DNA of 64,000 nt, from NCBI GenBank assembly GCA_026413225.1, contig CM048553.1, positions 140,562,690 to 140,626,689 on the forward strand. Reading direction: 5' to 3'. This document shows, one piece after another, positions 13,501-23,600 of this stretch (positions within the stretch are counted from its first letter, which is position 1; every line of letters starts with the position of its first letter). Below the pieces are notes generated by a model. It saw only the letters and a program-made list of their open reading frames with translations. It had not been told where the DNA came from and made no database searches. This DNA comes from Otis tarda. Lineage: Eukaryota > Chordata > Aves > Otidiformes > Otididae. The translations under genes and the position numbers were made by a program.

Positions 13501-16500
13501 TAACTCTGAAGGTCCTCATCCTTCCTCCTTCAGCTTTGGTTGCTGAGCACGGGTATGAGGTGTCCCTTTGGTCAGTTGGGGTCAGCCATCCCAGCTGTGT
13601 GCCTCTTACATTCTTGTGCACCCCAAGCCTACTGGCTGGTGGGGTGTTGTAAGAAACAAGAAACTCCTCAATGCTGTGCAAGCACTCTTCAGCCAAAACT
13701 AAAACATCCCCATATTAGTAACACTTATATTCATGACAAATACAAAATATAGCACCATATAAGTTACTATGAAGAAAATTAACCCTGGCCAAAACCAGTA
13801 CAATAGTCAAGAGATGGAGCTAGAGTCTTGATCAGATGAAAGCTGCTATTATTTGCTTGACTGAAGCTTCTGCAGACACTACAAGCTTTGCTCTACATCA
13901 TCTTGACATGATGACTGAGTCATTGCTGCATGATAACACAGACACTGAATGATAATGTTCATGGTGCTTTAGTCACTGCAAGGAGCAAAACATTGTCACT
14001 GAAAGAGAGAGAAACAAAGCAAGCTGATTTCGTTTTAGGGGATTAAATGTCAGCAAGAGCTAGGCTTGTCCACCAGACATGTACTTCCATGTTACTACTT
14101 CATCTCAGCATGAAGAAGCCATGTCCAAGGAGCTAGCATTTGCTTTACTGTGAGGCATTGCTTCTACACATGGAGGAGTTTCCTCCAAACCTTGCACTCA
14201 TCATGGTCCAGACCTTGCATTCACCATAGGCCTTTGCATCACAAGGTTGTTTCTGTGGAACATAGCAGGATACAAAGTGAAATATAGCCAGAGAGTCACT
14301 GCGTGCCTCATCCAAGAGTTAAACTCCAACGATCCTGTGATTTATCCCTATCATAGTTCCATAATCTCTCTTCATTTCCCCATTATGGGCTGAACAGTTC
14401 ACATAACCAAACAAGACCAAAGCTTCTAGCTTAGATGATGTAAATCAACCATGGATATCACAGAGAAGAATGGAGTTATACCAGTATAACCTCAATTTAA
14501 GCAGTACACATCTGTTTGGTTTGATATTGTCTATTTACTTTTGAGCATACTCTGCAAATATCACTGCCACATTTCTTAAGATCTCTGCTCCAGGCCTGGC
14601 GTTGATTTGCACACCAACTGGCTGTCTTTTGAAGCTGCTGGCAGTACGTTTCAAAGTCCAGATTAGTCACAGAATGGAAAGCATATCTCCCAACTGTTCA
14701 CATTTACAAATGCCATTCTTTTGGGACAATCTGTGGTGACATTATAAACATAAGCATAACAGTTTATACATGTCACCAACACTACAAATGGAATAACAGA
14801 GCCTCCAGTTACTAGGTTAGCCAAAGGTCCTCACCTCCCTTATGACTGAAGCGCACAATCTGCTGTTTCCTCATCTTTCTAAAGCCTTGGTTTTTGAGTC
14901 TGGTCAGATTTTTACTTGAGTCATTGTGATTCCTTCAAACAGGAGCTAATCAGACCCAGCAGACTGTTAGAGACACGCAAGGATAAGATTCAGACATCTT
15001 TTTTTCAATGCCCAAAGCAGACTCCCAGGGCATAGGAAGAGAAAGATCATACTTCAGCTTCAGAGAGAAATCAAGTCTTCTTTGGGTCACAAAATCATAA
15101 GGGGCCACTGTGTCATAGGTGAGATTTTATGGGAAGGACAACAATTATTTTTAAAGTTCTATGAATGAGTACTTTCTGGTTGATTTAGCCAGACAAACTG
15201 CCTCATCAAAGAGTCAAAGGAGTGCTAGGGTGAGAGAAGGAGCAGAAGCACATATTCAAGATGGGAGCAACACCACCTCTTTGTGTGGCAGCGATGTCCT
15301 ACACCACACAGCAGCCTCATGAAATCTCAGGACCAGACAGGTGTTGGCCTGAGCAGCCAGACCTTCCCCCTACATCACCTTGCAACTCCCAGGCAAGGCT
15401 GCAAGACACCAAAATCAACACAGAAGCCACAGCCAATTTAAATTAAAGTCCATCATTTGCAAAGTCAGAGATGGGGAGGGCAAAGCGCTCCACTGAGCCA
15501 GACACCTCCAAAGCAAGGCAGGGATTCAGACTCGTCCCATGCCTGGTATTTCCTACTCAGTGGTGACTAAGGGAAGAGGAACACTCACCCTACTCTGCTG
15601 GCTCCATACTAAGTCTGATTCAGCTGCTCTGGATCACTGTGCTGAAGAGCAGTGCCTACGTTTGAGCCCTGTAGTCAGTGGCTGAGCTAGGTATCAGAGT
15701 CTGCACTATACACCCAATCATTCTGTAAAATACCATTTTGAAACAGTTCAAAGCAAAACTAATTTCTGCACTAGGTAGGATATGTACAACTTGTGACTCA
15801 GGTTTCCTTTCATTTGTCTTCTGCACCCCACTTTCTGACAAATGACAAGAATTGTAATGTTCTTATTGCCTAGAAATTTCCAAATTAACATTCTCAAACC
15901 TCTTAAAACAGATTAACATAATTGCAAAGCTCCTGTTTAACTCACTGTCACCTTAAACGTTAAAAAAAAAAAAAGAAAAAATCAAATGTACCTGTTCTTT
16001 AAGCATTGGAAAGAGTTTGAAATTTGGGAAAAATAATCAAGTGAGAATCAGGGAACAGGCACTCAGCAGAGATATAGCTGGTGTCAGCATGGCTCCAGCC
16101 CTGGAAGAGCATTTGTTTCCAATGTCCTGACTGAGGTGTTCAGGAAGAGCCGCCAAGATTGCTTCGGTCAAAACAAATTGTGAGTTGTCAGTATAAATAA
16201 AAGGGCTTTGCTCACCAGCTTCTATTGGCTGTCAGGCTAGGAAGCACTCATTCGAGCAGCTCTGTCAGCAATGCTGAAGAGATGAAAGTGTCCAGAACAG
16301 ATGGGGGATGAGCTCTCCCATCAATAGCATTTGCTTTGGGTCTGTGTGCCCCAGGCTCAAAAAATGGAGCTGCATTGGTTTGCTCTATCTGCTGCCCAGC
16401 ACTGTGCTGGGCTTTGGGGGGAAACTGCCACCAGCACTTAACTCCAGCCTTGGTAGGAGAAACCCAAGTGGAGTGATAGAGGCCTGCCAATAACACAGCA

Positions 16501-19500
16501 CTAAGAAATCAGGCTGTTCAGTGACCCAGAGTAGCGTCTGGTGAAAAGCAGATAAGCAGGTCACTCCTCAGGCTGGCTTGGAAAGCTGCGTGCTACCTCC
16601 AGTCTTTGGGCTACTTTCCCACCCAGGGCGTCTGTGGCAGACCTGCCGCCTCATCCCCTGCCTCCTCTGTATTCAGAGGTATAAACCCCTCCATGCCTTA
16701 CTCCCACTCTGCTTGCAGTGACTGAAGGTAAAAAGCTACCTTTCCCTGAGGAATTTGAGAGCCGCGATGACACAAACATGCTTATGGTATGAGTAGGGGT
16801 GGCAGGTAAGGGGTAAGGCTCTCCCATACTGACATCCCTTGCCTTTCAGTAATAAATAAGCTCCCATGCAGCAGCCGATCTTTAACCTGGAGGCTGCAGC
16901 TTCTGTAAGCTGTGTGTTCGCTTTACAGCAGCCGCGTTGCGATCTTTACATCTGCAGAGACAGATGATATTTAGCAAGGCAGAATGGACATATGAAGTTG
17001 TAAAACAGATATGAGTGAACCTTTCTAGCCAGTGCTATATCAGCTTCTCAATCACGCTAAAGCTAATCAGAGCACAACCTCCAGCAGATCAGACCTACAG
17101 GTCTGGCAGAGCCTAAAAACTAAGGTGCAAAGCTGGCCCAGCTGACAGTCCTGCCTTCATGATCCAAAGCAACACATCCTTTTCTAACAGAACTTAATTA
17201 AATAGGGTCTAAACAAGGGAAATGCTGCTGGATTCCCAACAGTAGAACAACACCAGAAGAGCGTGCATAAATGCTGGCAGCAACTGTTTGCAATGCTTCA
17301 TTATAAGCTTTGACTTTTGGATTGCCTATGACTGATTCAAAAAAAAGGAGCATTTGCAAGGCTGAACAAAGTCCTCTTCCTAACTTTTGTTTTATACAGG
17401 CTGAAAATAACACACATTTCCCACAGAAGAATATAGCATGCATTTTCTCCTGTACACATACCCCATAAGATAAAGGAAACTGAAGCTATGTGAACTCTGA
17501 AATCTGACAGGTAAAGAACAACACAATGAAACAGAGTCAGTGTTTTGACACCCTTCTTTGCTTTCAGTGAACAGTTTTAGAATAAGGAGCTTGAGGAGAG
17601 GGAGTGGGAAAGAGGAAAAACTTTTCACCGTAGTCTTCACAGATGAGTACAGCAGCAGAGAGCTGGGTGAGGGCATGTTTGTCTCCGCTCTGCTCAGGTT
17701 TACCGATTAACCTGAAATATTTAACATCTGCAGTCCATCAGGGAGCAGACTGCAGCATGAGGTAGGCTACAGAGACTGAGAAAAGGGCATTAAAAAACCC
17801 TACAAAACACTTGAAGTGGAAAAAAAGAGGAGGGTTTGGCTTCACCTTTAATAGCCTGATAATATCTGATGGTTGCTTCTTGCAGAGGAAAGTTGCCATG
17901 GTTGAAACCCATGTGTGCTGTGGCCATGCTGCCCTTTGGGCTCCCACCTGCACTTCCATGGACACCTTGGCTTGCTCTAGAGCTTTCCCTGATTGAAAAC
18001 TGTGGTTGTAAATGTCATTGTTTAAGTCCTTAAAATATCCTGGTGGATGTTTGTAGGATGCGTCTTGACAACTATTTTCTCTGGTGGCAGTCCCAGCTGA
18101 AGAGGCCCTCACTGTTTCTCGGGTGCTTCATCAGCCAAGAGAAATGGAGGAATAACCTTCCTCTCCACAGTGGCATCTCCCTGCCCTCCTGCCCTGGGTT
18201 ACTCACAGCACAGGGGCAGCAGCCCCCATGGCAGCAGATGTACCAGCAGGGACTGTGCTGCTGCCAGAAGAAACTGAGACCAAACCAAGCCATCACTTTG
18301 CTGACTCAATGGCACTAGGCATCAAGTGGCTGTATGAGCCCTCAGCAAGCTGGGGTGAGTTGAAGAACTAGAGACTTTCTCCTTGAACAGAATAAGCTAA
18401 AAACCTTAATTGTGACACTTCACATGAAATGTAGATTTCATGTATAGGATAGAAGGCAGCATAGAAAGACCTCACAATTACCTGTTTAATCCGTGGGATT
18501 TCTCATGGCACCTGATAGCAGCCACCACTGCCCGCTGATTAAAGCGCGCGAAGGATCAGGTTTCCTGGCTGCACATACTCGCCACCTGCACGTACGACCT
18601 GTGACAGGCTGTGATATATTGTCATGGGACAAGAGGCCACAGATCTGTCTGAAGGAGCTGTCAACATTTTAAACCTCAAATATAGAGCAGAGATGATTTA
18701 TTACCACAACCTACAAAATAAAAAAAAAAAATCTCTTGAGGTGAGTGTCTGGGCAGCCAGTAATAACTCCAAGTTGTTAAGAAACAGGCAAAAGAAGAAA
18801 AAGAAGCAGAAGTGAAATGAATTTCCATCTCCAGCCCAGCTTCTGCACTTGAAGAGCTGCACACAGTGACTACACACAACAGCCGTGTGAAATATTGAGT
18901 TAGGGAAGAAGTATTACATCCAAGCTTTCATTGACCATTGCCACCCAGCTCTTTTCTCCTTCTCTGATACAAAGTCAAACCAAGGTCAGTATTGTAGATA
19001 ATAATTTCAACTGATCTTGCAAAATTTTTTTATCCATAAACAACAATATTGGAAATAAAGAAATAACCCTTGAGAAGTGCTGAGGGAAATAAAAAAAAAG
19101 GATTATACTGAAGCAATTACACACACTTTCTGTTAAGCACAGCAAATCTATGTGTGGTGGCTTCTTACTTTCATTACTCCAGCAGACTCAAAAATATTAC
19201 AATAGTATTAGTTTGTCAGGAAATAATTCAGGTAGCTAAGTACATATTTCATCAGATTTTACTGCATCATTAAACACACCCGTGTTCCATGACACGTACC
19301 GCTGGGCTGAGACAGGGAAGGCTGCCGGAGCACAGGATCCCGTGCTGCTGATTTCAGAGGCGCAGTACCTCAAGCAGCATCAACACACAACTCATAGTTA
19401 CCCATTACCTGCTGCAAAGCCTCAACTCTACAAGTAAATGGAAGCACAGAAAACCAATCTCAGCCAGTGATACCCAAGCAATACTAAAGAATTATTCAGG

Positions 19501-20632
19501 TCTTCCCAGAAAACTACCAGGCTTAAAACACAGCAATCTTCAAACAATCACCTCCTGTACCAAGAAGTACAGGAGCAGAGCTGGGATGTTTTGCAAGCAA
19601 ACCAATAACCCCAGCATGATATGCAGATGAGTGTCCCCATGCCAAGGGGACTGTCACTGCTTTCCTCTGGCAGCTCAGCAAGCAGTCCAAACCCCAGGCC
19701 GTTGACTCTCAAACCCACAGTAACCCCTGGCTCCACACTCTTGCCTCCCAGAAGAGATCCCAGCTCTGGTCCTGGGAAGCATCACCAGTAGCCAGAAGTC
19801 CTGTTGCTTCAAGGACTCGAGTACAGGAATTCACAGTTTTCCTTCCCTCTGGGAACATGGGCTGAGAAATGCTTCCTGCCATCTGGGTATCCACCCAGTA
19901 GCAAATGCAGAATCCAGAGGGGAAAGTTTTGGGGACTTTCCCCAGGTTATGACCTGCTACTGGGCTGCTCTCAGGGAAAGGAGAGCAGTTAGTTGCAAGC
20001 CACTTTATGCACAATTTATACCAATACTTTGCATCGTAAAAAAGCAGTTTGCTTCTTATGCAGTGAAAAACAAGAATGTTGAGTATCCTGCAATGTCTCC
20101 TAGTTTGTGAAACAAAAAGCAGGGAAAAGGTAAAGGGTTTAATCAATCTCCAATTCCTTTTTATTGTTAGCAGATGCTACAACTTGCTAGCTCTTGGGGG
20201 TTGCTTCAGTCTCTCTTTTGCAGTTGCCCAAATACATTGTCAGCACTGACAGTGACAGCAGCACCGATGACAAAAACCAGCAATGCTTTAGCGCAGAACA
20301 GCATGGCTCTCTGCCCGGTTTCTGCTTAGAAAGGACTGCTTGGGGTGGGAAGCCAAGGTGGCACGGGCTGAGCGCCAGGTTGAAGAGGGAGCCGGTGGCA
20401 GTAGCAAATGGGGGTCTGGAAGGGGCCTCTTTGGAGGATGGTGGGGAGAGGCTGAAATTATTACCCCACTCCCCTGGAGACTGCTTGTTCCTAGGCCCCA
20501 GGACGGTGCTGCAGGTCAGGCACTTACCTTGTGTGTGCTGTACCAGGGGCCAGAGAGAGGCCCACTCCCAGCTCCCGGTCCCCCAAAGGATGCGTTCCTG
20601 GATGCCCACTCCAAAACGGAGAGGATGCTCAT
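1426..20632 (-). CDS. NIPAL2: NIPAL2-like magnesium transporter, 5' part (exons 1-3)
   Basis: Partial minus-strand gene made of three coding exons: 20632-20528, 4725-4657 and 1597-1426. Joined, they give 115 complete codons plus one base of the next, with phases 0, 0 and 1 at the three donors and no internal stop. The product follows the NIPA-like layout: short N-terminal tail with an N-glycosylation sequon, then hydrophobic membrane segments, including the family signature GNFTAYGFAPIALVAPLG. NIPA/NIPAL proteins are polytopic membrane proteins, several of which are reported to carry Mg2+. Among the paralogues the match is best to NIPAL2 (GNFxAYGFAP and APLGCVSV), not to NIPAL3 (which has SYAFAP) or NIPA1/2. 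Identity to human NIPAL2, as I remember it, is about 60-70 percent in exons 2 and 3, so a NIPAL2-like paralogue is possible. The remaining membrane segments and the C-terminus lie left of the window. Confidence 0.82.
1598..4656 (-). other. NIPAL2-like intron 2
   Basis: A 3.06 kb intron between exons 2 and 3 with GT-AG ends on the minus strand. It is AT-rich, with a 17-base T run near 2519 and a short AAAC tandem at 2868-2886. No coding sequence or recognisable transposon was seen. Confidence 0.75.
2868..2886. repeat. Short (AAAC)n microsatellite
   Basis: About four tandem copies of AAAC followed by an A-rich stretch, inside intron 2. Confidence 0.8.
4657..4725 (-). CDS. NIPAL2: NIPAL2-like coding exon 2 (first transmembrane segment)
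   Basis: A 69-base, 23-codon exon, phase 0 at both ends. The acceptor is TTGCAG|GCTCAG and the donor is CATACAG|GTATGA. It encodes AQLFGVLLAA, then a short linker and FLISVSLNIQ, which is the first membrane helix of the family (human NIPAL2 has LFGVLLA...ISISLNIQ). It joins exon 1 without a frame change and continues into KCAHLRLARQ of exon 3, matching the human order SLNIQ-KYSHLQLAQQ. It is too short to appear as an ORF and was found only by splice-site and family reading. The intron to exon 1 is 15.8 kb and that to exon 3 is 3.06 kb. Confidence 0.85.
5638..5698 (+). mobile_element. CR1 LINE 3' tail fragment
   Basis: The stretch reads GGACTCAATGATCTTAAAGG, then TTTCCAACTGAAATGATTC and two TTCTGTG-like repeats. 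This is the avian CR1 3' end, which finishes in short TTCTGTGA/ATTCTATGA repeats. Only the last 60 bases are recognisable, as expected for a strongly 5'-truncated copy. It lies in intron 1 of the NIPAL2-like gene in antisense orientation to it. Confidence 0.85.
7236..7262 (+). other. G-quadruplex-forming motif
   Basis: Five GGG tracts with loops CT, ACAT, CCTGT and T fit the usual G3+N1-7 rule. It lies in a GC-rich patch within intron 1, on the strand opposite the gene's sense strand. Formation is predicted only. Confidence 0.6.
7559..7593 (-). other. Candidate alternative first exon (MR start) of the NIPAL2-like gene
   Basis: On the minus strand a TATA-like TATATATG (7627-7620) is followed about 30 bases on by a leader and then ATGAGG|GTAAGT, with the donor GT at 7558-7557. 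ATG AGG is two codons, so splicing to the exon at 4725 would be in phase 0 and give M-R followed by AQLFGVLL. A 7-codon upstream frame ends in TGA overlapping this ATG as ATGA, the same layout as at exon 1. The exon would be only about 35 bases. Everything here is inference from sequence signals; no transcript is known to me. Confidence 0.25.
7565..7609. other. Nested, mutually exclusive hairpins
   Basis: TGCTCAGGT (7565-7573) pairs perfectly with ACCTGAGCA (7601-7609). GGTCGTT (7571-7577) pairs perfectly with AACGACC (7585-7591). The two stems share GGT, so they cannot both form completely. The element overlaps the candidate leader described at 7559-7593. Confidence 0.6.
7620..7627 (-). promoter_or_regulatory. 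TATA-like box
   Basis: TATATATG on the minus strand, flanked by CG-containing sequence (GCGCCG before it). Spacing would place initiation near 7593. Matches by chance are common in AT-rich DNA; the context, not the motif, makes it notable. Confidence 0.25.
7807..7827. other. Perfect 7-bp hairpin
   Basis: GCCATGC, a 7-base loop, then GCATGGC. It is the third perfect inverted repeat within 270 bases of intron 1. Confidence 0.6.
8268..8293. repeat. 13-bp perfect tandem duplication
   Basis: CCAGTTGTGATAT occurs twice back to back with no mismatch, suggesting a recent slippage or duplication event. Confidence 0.9.
12532..12593 (+). promoter_or_regulatory. Two octamer (ATGCAAAT) motifs
   Basis: ATGCAAAT occurs twice about 50 bases apart, near 12537 and 12585. 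This is the POU-factor octamer. It lies in AT-rich intron 1 sequence. Two exact copies this close are suggestive but not proof of an enhancer. Confidence 0.25.
13232..13802 (-). mobile_element. Solo LTR of an avian endogenous retrovirus
   Basis: About 571 bases resembling a common bird LTR family. Plus-strand landmarks are GGGGTTTAACTCCAGCC near the left end, GGGGGAGAGAATCGGAAGGG and GAAAATTAACCCTGGCC near the right end. Ends are TG...CA. Flanks GTAGT (13227-13231) and ATAGT (13803-13807) look like a 5-bp target duplication with one mismatch. Orientation is minus: an ATTAAA polyadenylation signal reads on the minus strand at 13363-13358. The expected TATA region appears mutated and shortened compared with copies I recall, so the promoter is probably dead. 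No internal retroviral sequence lies beside it, so it is a solo LTR formed by recombination. It is inserted sense to the host gene in intron 1. Confidence 0.88.
13916..13922 (+). promoter_or_regulatory. AP-1-like site
   Basis: TGAGTCA inside the 13-base near-palindrome ATGACTGAGTCAT, about 110 bases beyond the solo LTR. Weak evidence on its own. Confidence 0.2.
20528..20632 (-). CDS. NIPAL2: NIPAL2-like coding exon 1 (start codon, N-terminal tail)
   Basis: Thirty-five codons from ATG at 20632-20630 to a consensus donor (CACAAG|GTAAGTG, GT at 20527-20526), phase 0. The peptide begins MSILSVLEWASRN and ends GGPGAGSGPLSGPWYSTHK. This lines up with the N-terminal tail of human NIPAL2, where I recall GAPGAGNGSLSGDWYRRNQ just before the first membrane segment. 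The sequon is also kept in place (N-A-S here, N-F-T in human). The tail precedes TM1 and has no signal peptide. The start is the only in-frame ATG in this stretch; the -3 base is G. A strong-context upstream ATG at 20664-20662 opens an 11-codon frame whose TGA (20631-20629) overlaps the start as ATGA. Human NIPAL2 has a roughly 10-residue longer tail, so a further upstream start cannot be excluded. The exon lies in a GC-rich but CpG-poor stretch. Confidence 0.8.
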
Positions 20633-20664
20633 GTCCCTGCTCTCAGGCCCCTGCCACTGGCCAT
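20629..20664 (-). promoter_or_regulatory. Upstream ORF overlapping the NIPAL2-like start codon
   Basis: If transcription starts to the right of 20664, the leader carries an 11-codon frame, ATG GCC ... ACA TGA, whose stop overlaps the main start in the form ATGA. The upstream ATG has G at -3 and G at +4, a stronger context than the main start. This layout is known to allow termination-reinitiation and usually dampens translation. The transcription start is unknown, so presence in the mRNA is inferred. Confidence 0.35.
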
Positions 20665-23600
20665 ACCACACACTGTCACACCAGTGGGGATGGGTGGCTG
20701 TGAGAAGCAGAGAGCAGGACCAAGACGTGGCACTCGCTTCCTGGTGTGGGAAAGGCTGCTGGCGTGGGTCACCCCACACCAAGGTGTGTGCGGCCGTGGG
20801 CTGTGGCTGCTGGTGGGCACCAGGACACCCTCAGCTGGGGAATATTTGTAGCATAGGAGAAGAAAAGGAGCTTGAGAGAAAGTTTTGCTGCTCCTTCCCA
20901 CAGCATTCAGGTGCCTTTTCTTTTTTTCCTCTCTGACTTACCCAATGCCCCACCCTGCTCTCAAAAGGTAGCCTGGGAATTTAACTCCTTCCAATCAGTG
21001 TCTAAATCTAATGGTCAATTATTAATGCCTCACTGCCAGGTTACAAGAGTCAGATGTTGTTGTTTCCATACATATATAGTCACTTGCATAAATTCTTACT
21101 TCTGCCATGTATTCTTTGCTTACAAGTGTTTCCTAAATAGTTTCTTTGCAGAGATTTCAGGCAATGGGTTTGTTCCCAGGCTGTGGCTTCACCCATTCAT
21201 TCTGTTAGTTTTGATTTAATCCCTTAAGCTCTCCTGGGGAAAACAACAACTGAAAGAGCTCCTTAAAAGGGAGTGTAGAAGCTAGCAAGGTGGGAGCTTG
21301 ACAGAATTACACGGGAGACAGAAATAGGCTTCTAGAGAAACACAGAAAGGAAGAATTGAGCCACTGCATCTTCAGGCTCTGGACAGGATAACTGCTTGTA
21401 ATCTAGACTGCTCATACTGTACCTCAGAGGTGTCAGGTTGTACTAGTTTGCCTTCTCAAATATGGGTTCATCTCCCTGATGTGCAGTACACTGATCTTAC
21501 ACACAGAGCAGATGTATTTATTTATTTCATTTCTGCGCAGAGGTGGGTGCTAGGGTGTAAATCCACAAAGCTAGTACACCTGGTTACAATTGCATTAATA
21601 TTTATACAATTTGGAATAGCAGTTCCACCTGTCGGTCACACGGACTAAACTACAATTGGTTGGTTCTTTTCTTAAGTTTGTTTAAAGATACAATACTTCT
21701 TAAATGTACTACATATGCTCCATGAGTAGGGGTCTTTGTCTCAGGAGGGGGACATTTTAGCACTAGAGGTGTGGTTTTCATATTATAATGAGAGAGTTCA
21801 CTTTAAGGACACTAATTAGTGGAATTTTGTTGACCATTCACAACCCTTATCAAGGTTATGCACCTGCAAGGATATACATCCCCTTAGTTCAATAAATGTT
21901 TTCATGCTCTGGATCCCTCCTGATCTATCTGGGCTTCCTCAGCAGGTCTGCTCTCCTTGAGCCTATCTTGGCATTTCTTTGCTCTGGCAGATTTACAGCA
22001 TCATCCTGCTCTTCCAGGGCCGTGTCTGCTGTGTTACTCTTTGCTTATCTTGGTTCGGTTCTCCCTTTCCTATGCAGATCCTTGTTTACTGCATGCTCCT
22101 TTGACAATCATCCAGCTTTCAGCACCTTCTGGGGCAAGATGTTTCCTTTTTTTATCAGTCTCTCAGTTCCTCTTCAAGGGTATAGTCGTCAGCAGAGTAT
22201 GCATTGTTTATACAAATTAACTTGGCTTGCTTAAGTAAGATTCTGTTTTAAAAAATATTCATTGTCCTTGCCTAATGGAAAATGTCATTAAAACTCATTC
22301 ATGTAAATTTCATTAAAATTTCATTCATGGATATCAGTTTATCCTATTGGTCAGTTGGGCTTGAAAATGTCCAGAGTTCTGACAATTACTGCAGCAGATG
22401 AGGGTCAGCGGGCACTTATTCTACCACCTGCTGCAGCAGAGTTTTCTCCTACTCTTAAGAAGAAGACATGGGATTGGTTGCTTAGTTCGAGTGGAACTGG
22501 TGGTCCTACCATCCGCAAGATGCTTCGGGAGAGAAGAGAACAAGTCAGCATGCAGGAGAGCAGGCTGGCAACTGAGCTTCCAGCAGATGAAGAGATGTGA
22601 TACCGAATAGAAATCAGCAGCAGCAAAGTTGACTGCAGAGAGAGAAATGAGGATACAGCCCCTCCGTGCCATTAACTTGTTTGAAAATGGGAGGAACGTG
22701 CAATTACAGGAGAGAAACTGAAGTTAAATTAATAGTCTCCTACTTGACCGTATAAAAAATGCCTGCATTAGCCACAGGGATGTTATTTGGATCCAGCTAG
22801 GTGATACAGGAAAGGCAGAAGTGGCAAGGTAGTGCTTCAGTTAGATGAAGATATAATACCCCAAAATACAAAACCTTGCCTTATAATAAGGAAAGGTTTT
22901 TTCATGTTTGTGGCCTAACTTGAAATACCAGTTTCTGTGATCACAGCTCCCTGAGTCCTCTCTAAATACTGGAGTTGGCTGCAGCCATGTATGTGTAGGT
23001 ACACTGAAAAAAAAAACCAGATCAAATATTTAATGACTATGTAAATTGATGCAGACTATTTTTACAGCATTGTGTAATTATTCTCCGGAGTCTAAGCTTA
23101 CATTAAAAAAAAAAAATGTTTCAAGACAATTTGGGTTATGGTTACAAAAAACTCCTTTAAAGTGGAACTGGAGTGTAACTGCCGCAGCAATATTTGCCCA
23201 GTCTAGAGAGAGTTGAAACAATAGCTCAGGAGGAAGTGTGAATAGACCCATTCTTCTAACTGGAGCGCTAAACTGGAAATCTGCTGACAATTTAAGTGTC
23301 AGCATCAGCTACTTCAAGGCAGATCATTTTAGCAGAAATGCCAGGCTAATGTTCGTATTTGTCATCCTCAATTTGCACTTGTTGGATAGCAGATCCTGGG
23401 GCAAAGAGGAAAAGCAGCAACTGGTTGTCAAAGGTTGCTGGGCTGAGGAAAGCTCACCCATTTCTCTGCCTCCTTCTCCTACGGTCACCTCTGCCCCAGC
23501 TCAAAATGGGGAGCAAAGAGGTCAATCCTTCCCCAGGCTGGGTAAGTTGTCTTTGGGAGCCAAAAAATGCAGTGGTCCCCGCCAGTCTGCCAGTGACCTC

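Larger units (their letters stand above)
4726..20527 (-). other. NIPAL2-like intron 1
   Basis: A 15.8 kb intron between the start exon and the TM1 exon. It contains a CR1 tail (5638-5698), a GC-rich patch with a G-quadruplex motif (about 7220-7430), a structured CpG-bearing patch (7550-7830), paired octamer-like motifs near 12530-12595 and a solo LTR (13232-13802). Bases 8300-12500 and 13810-20300 hold only AT-rich unique sequence and short A runs; no exon or transposon was recognised there. Confidence 0.75.

Noticed and set aside
20194-20936. Long plus-strand frames (169 and 198 codons) over 20.2-20.9 kb
   Set aside because: They are antisense shadows of GC-rich DNA around exon 1 of the minus-strand gene; no motif or splice support.
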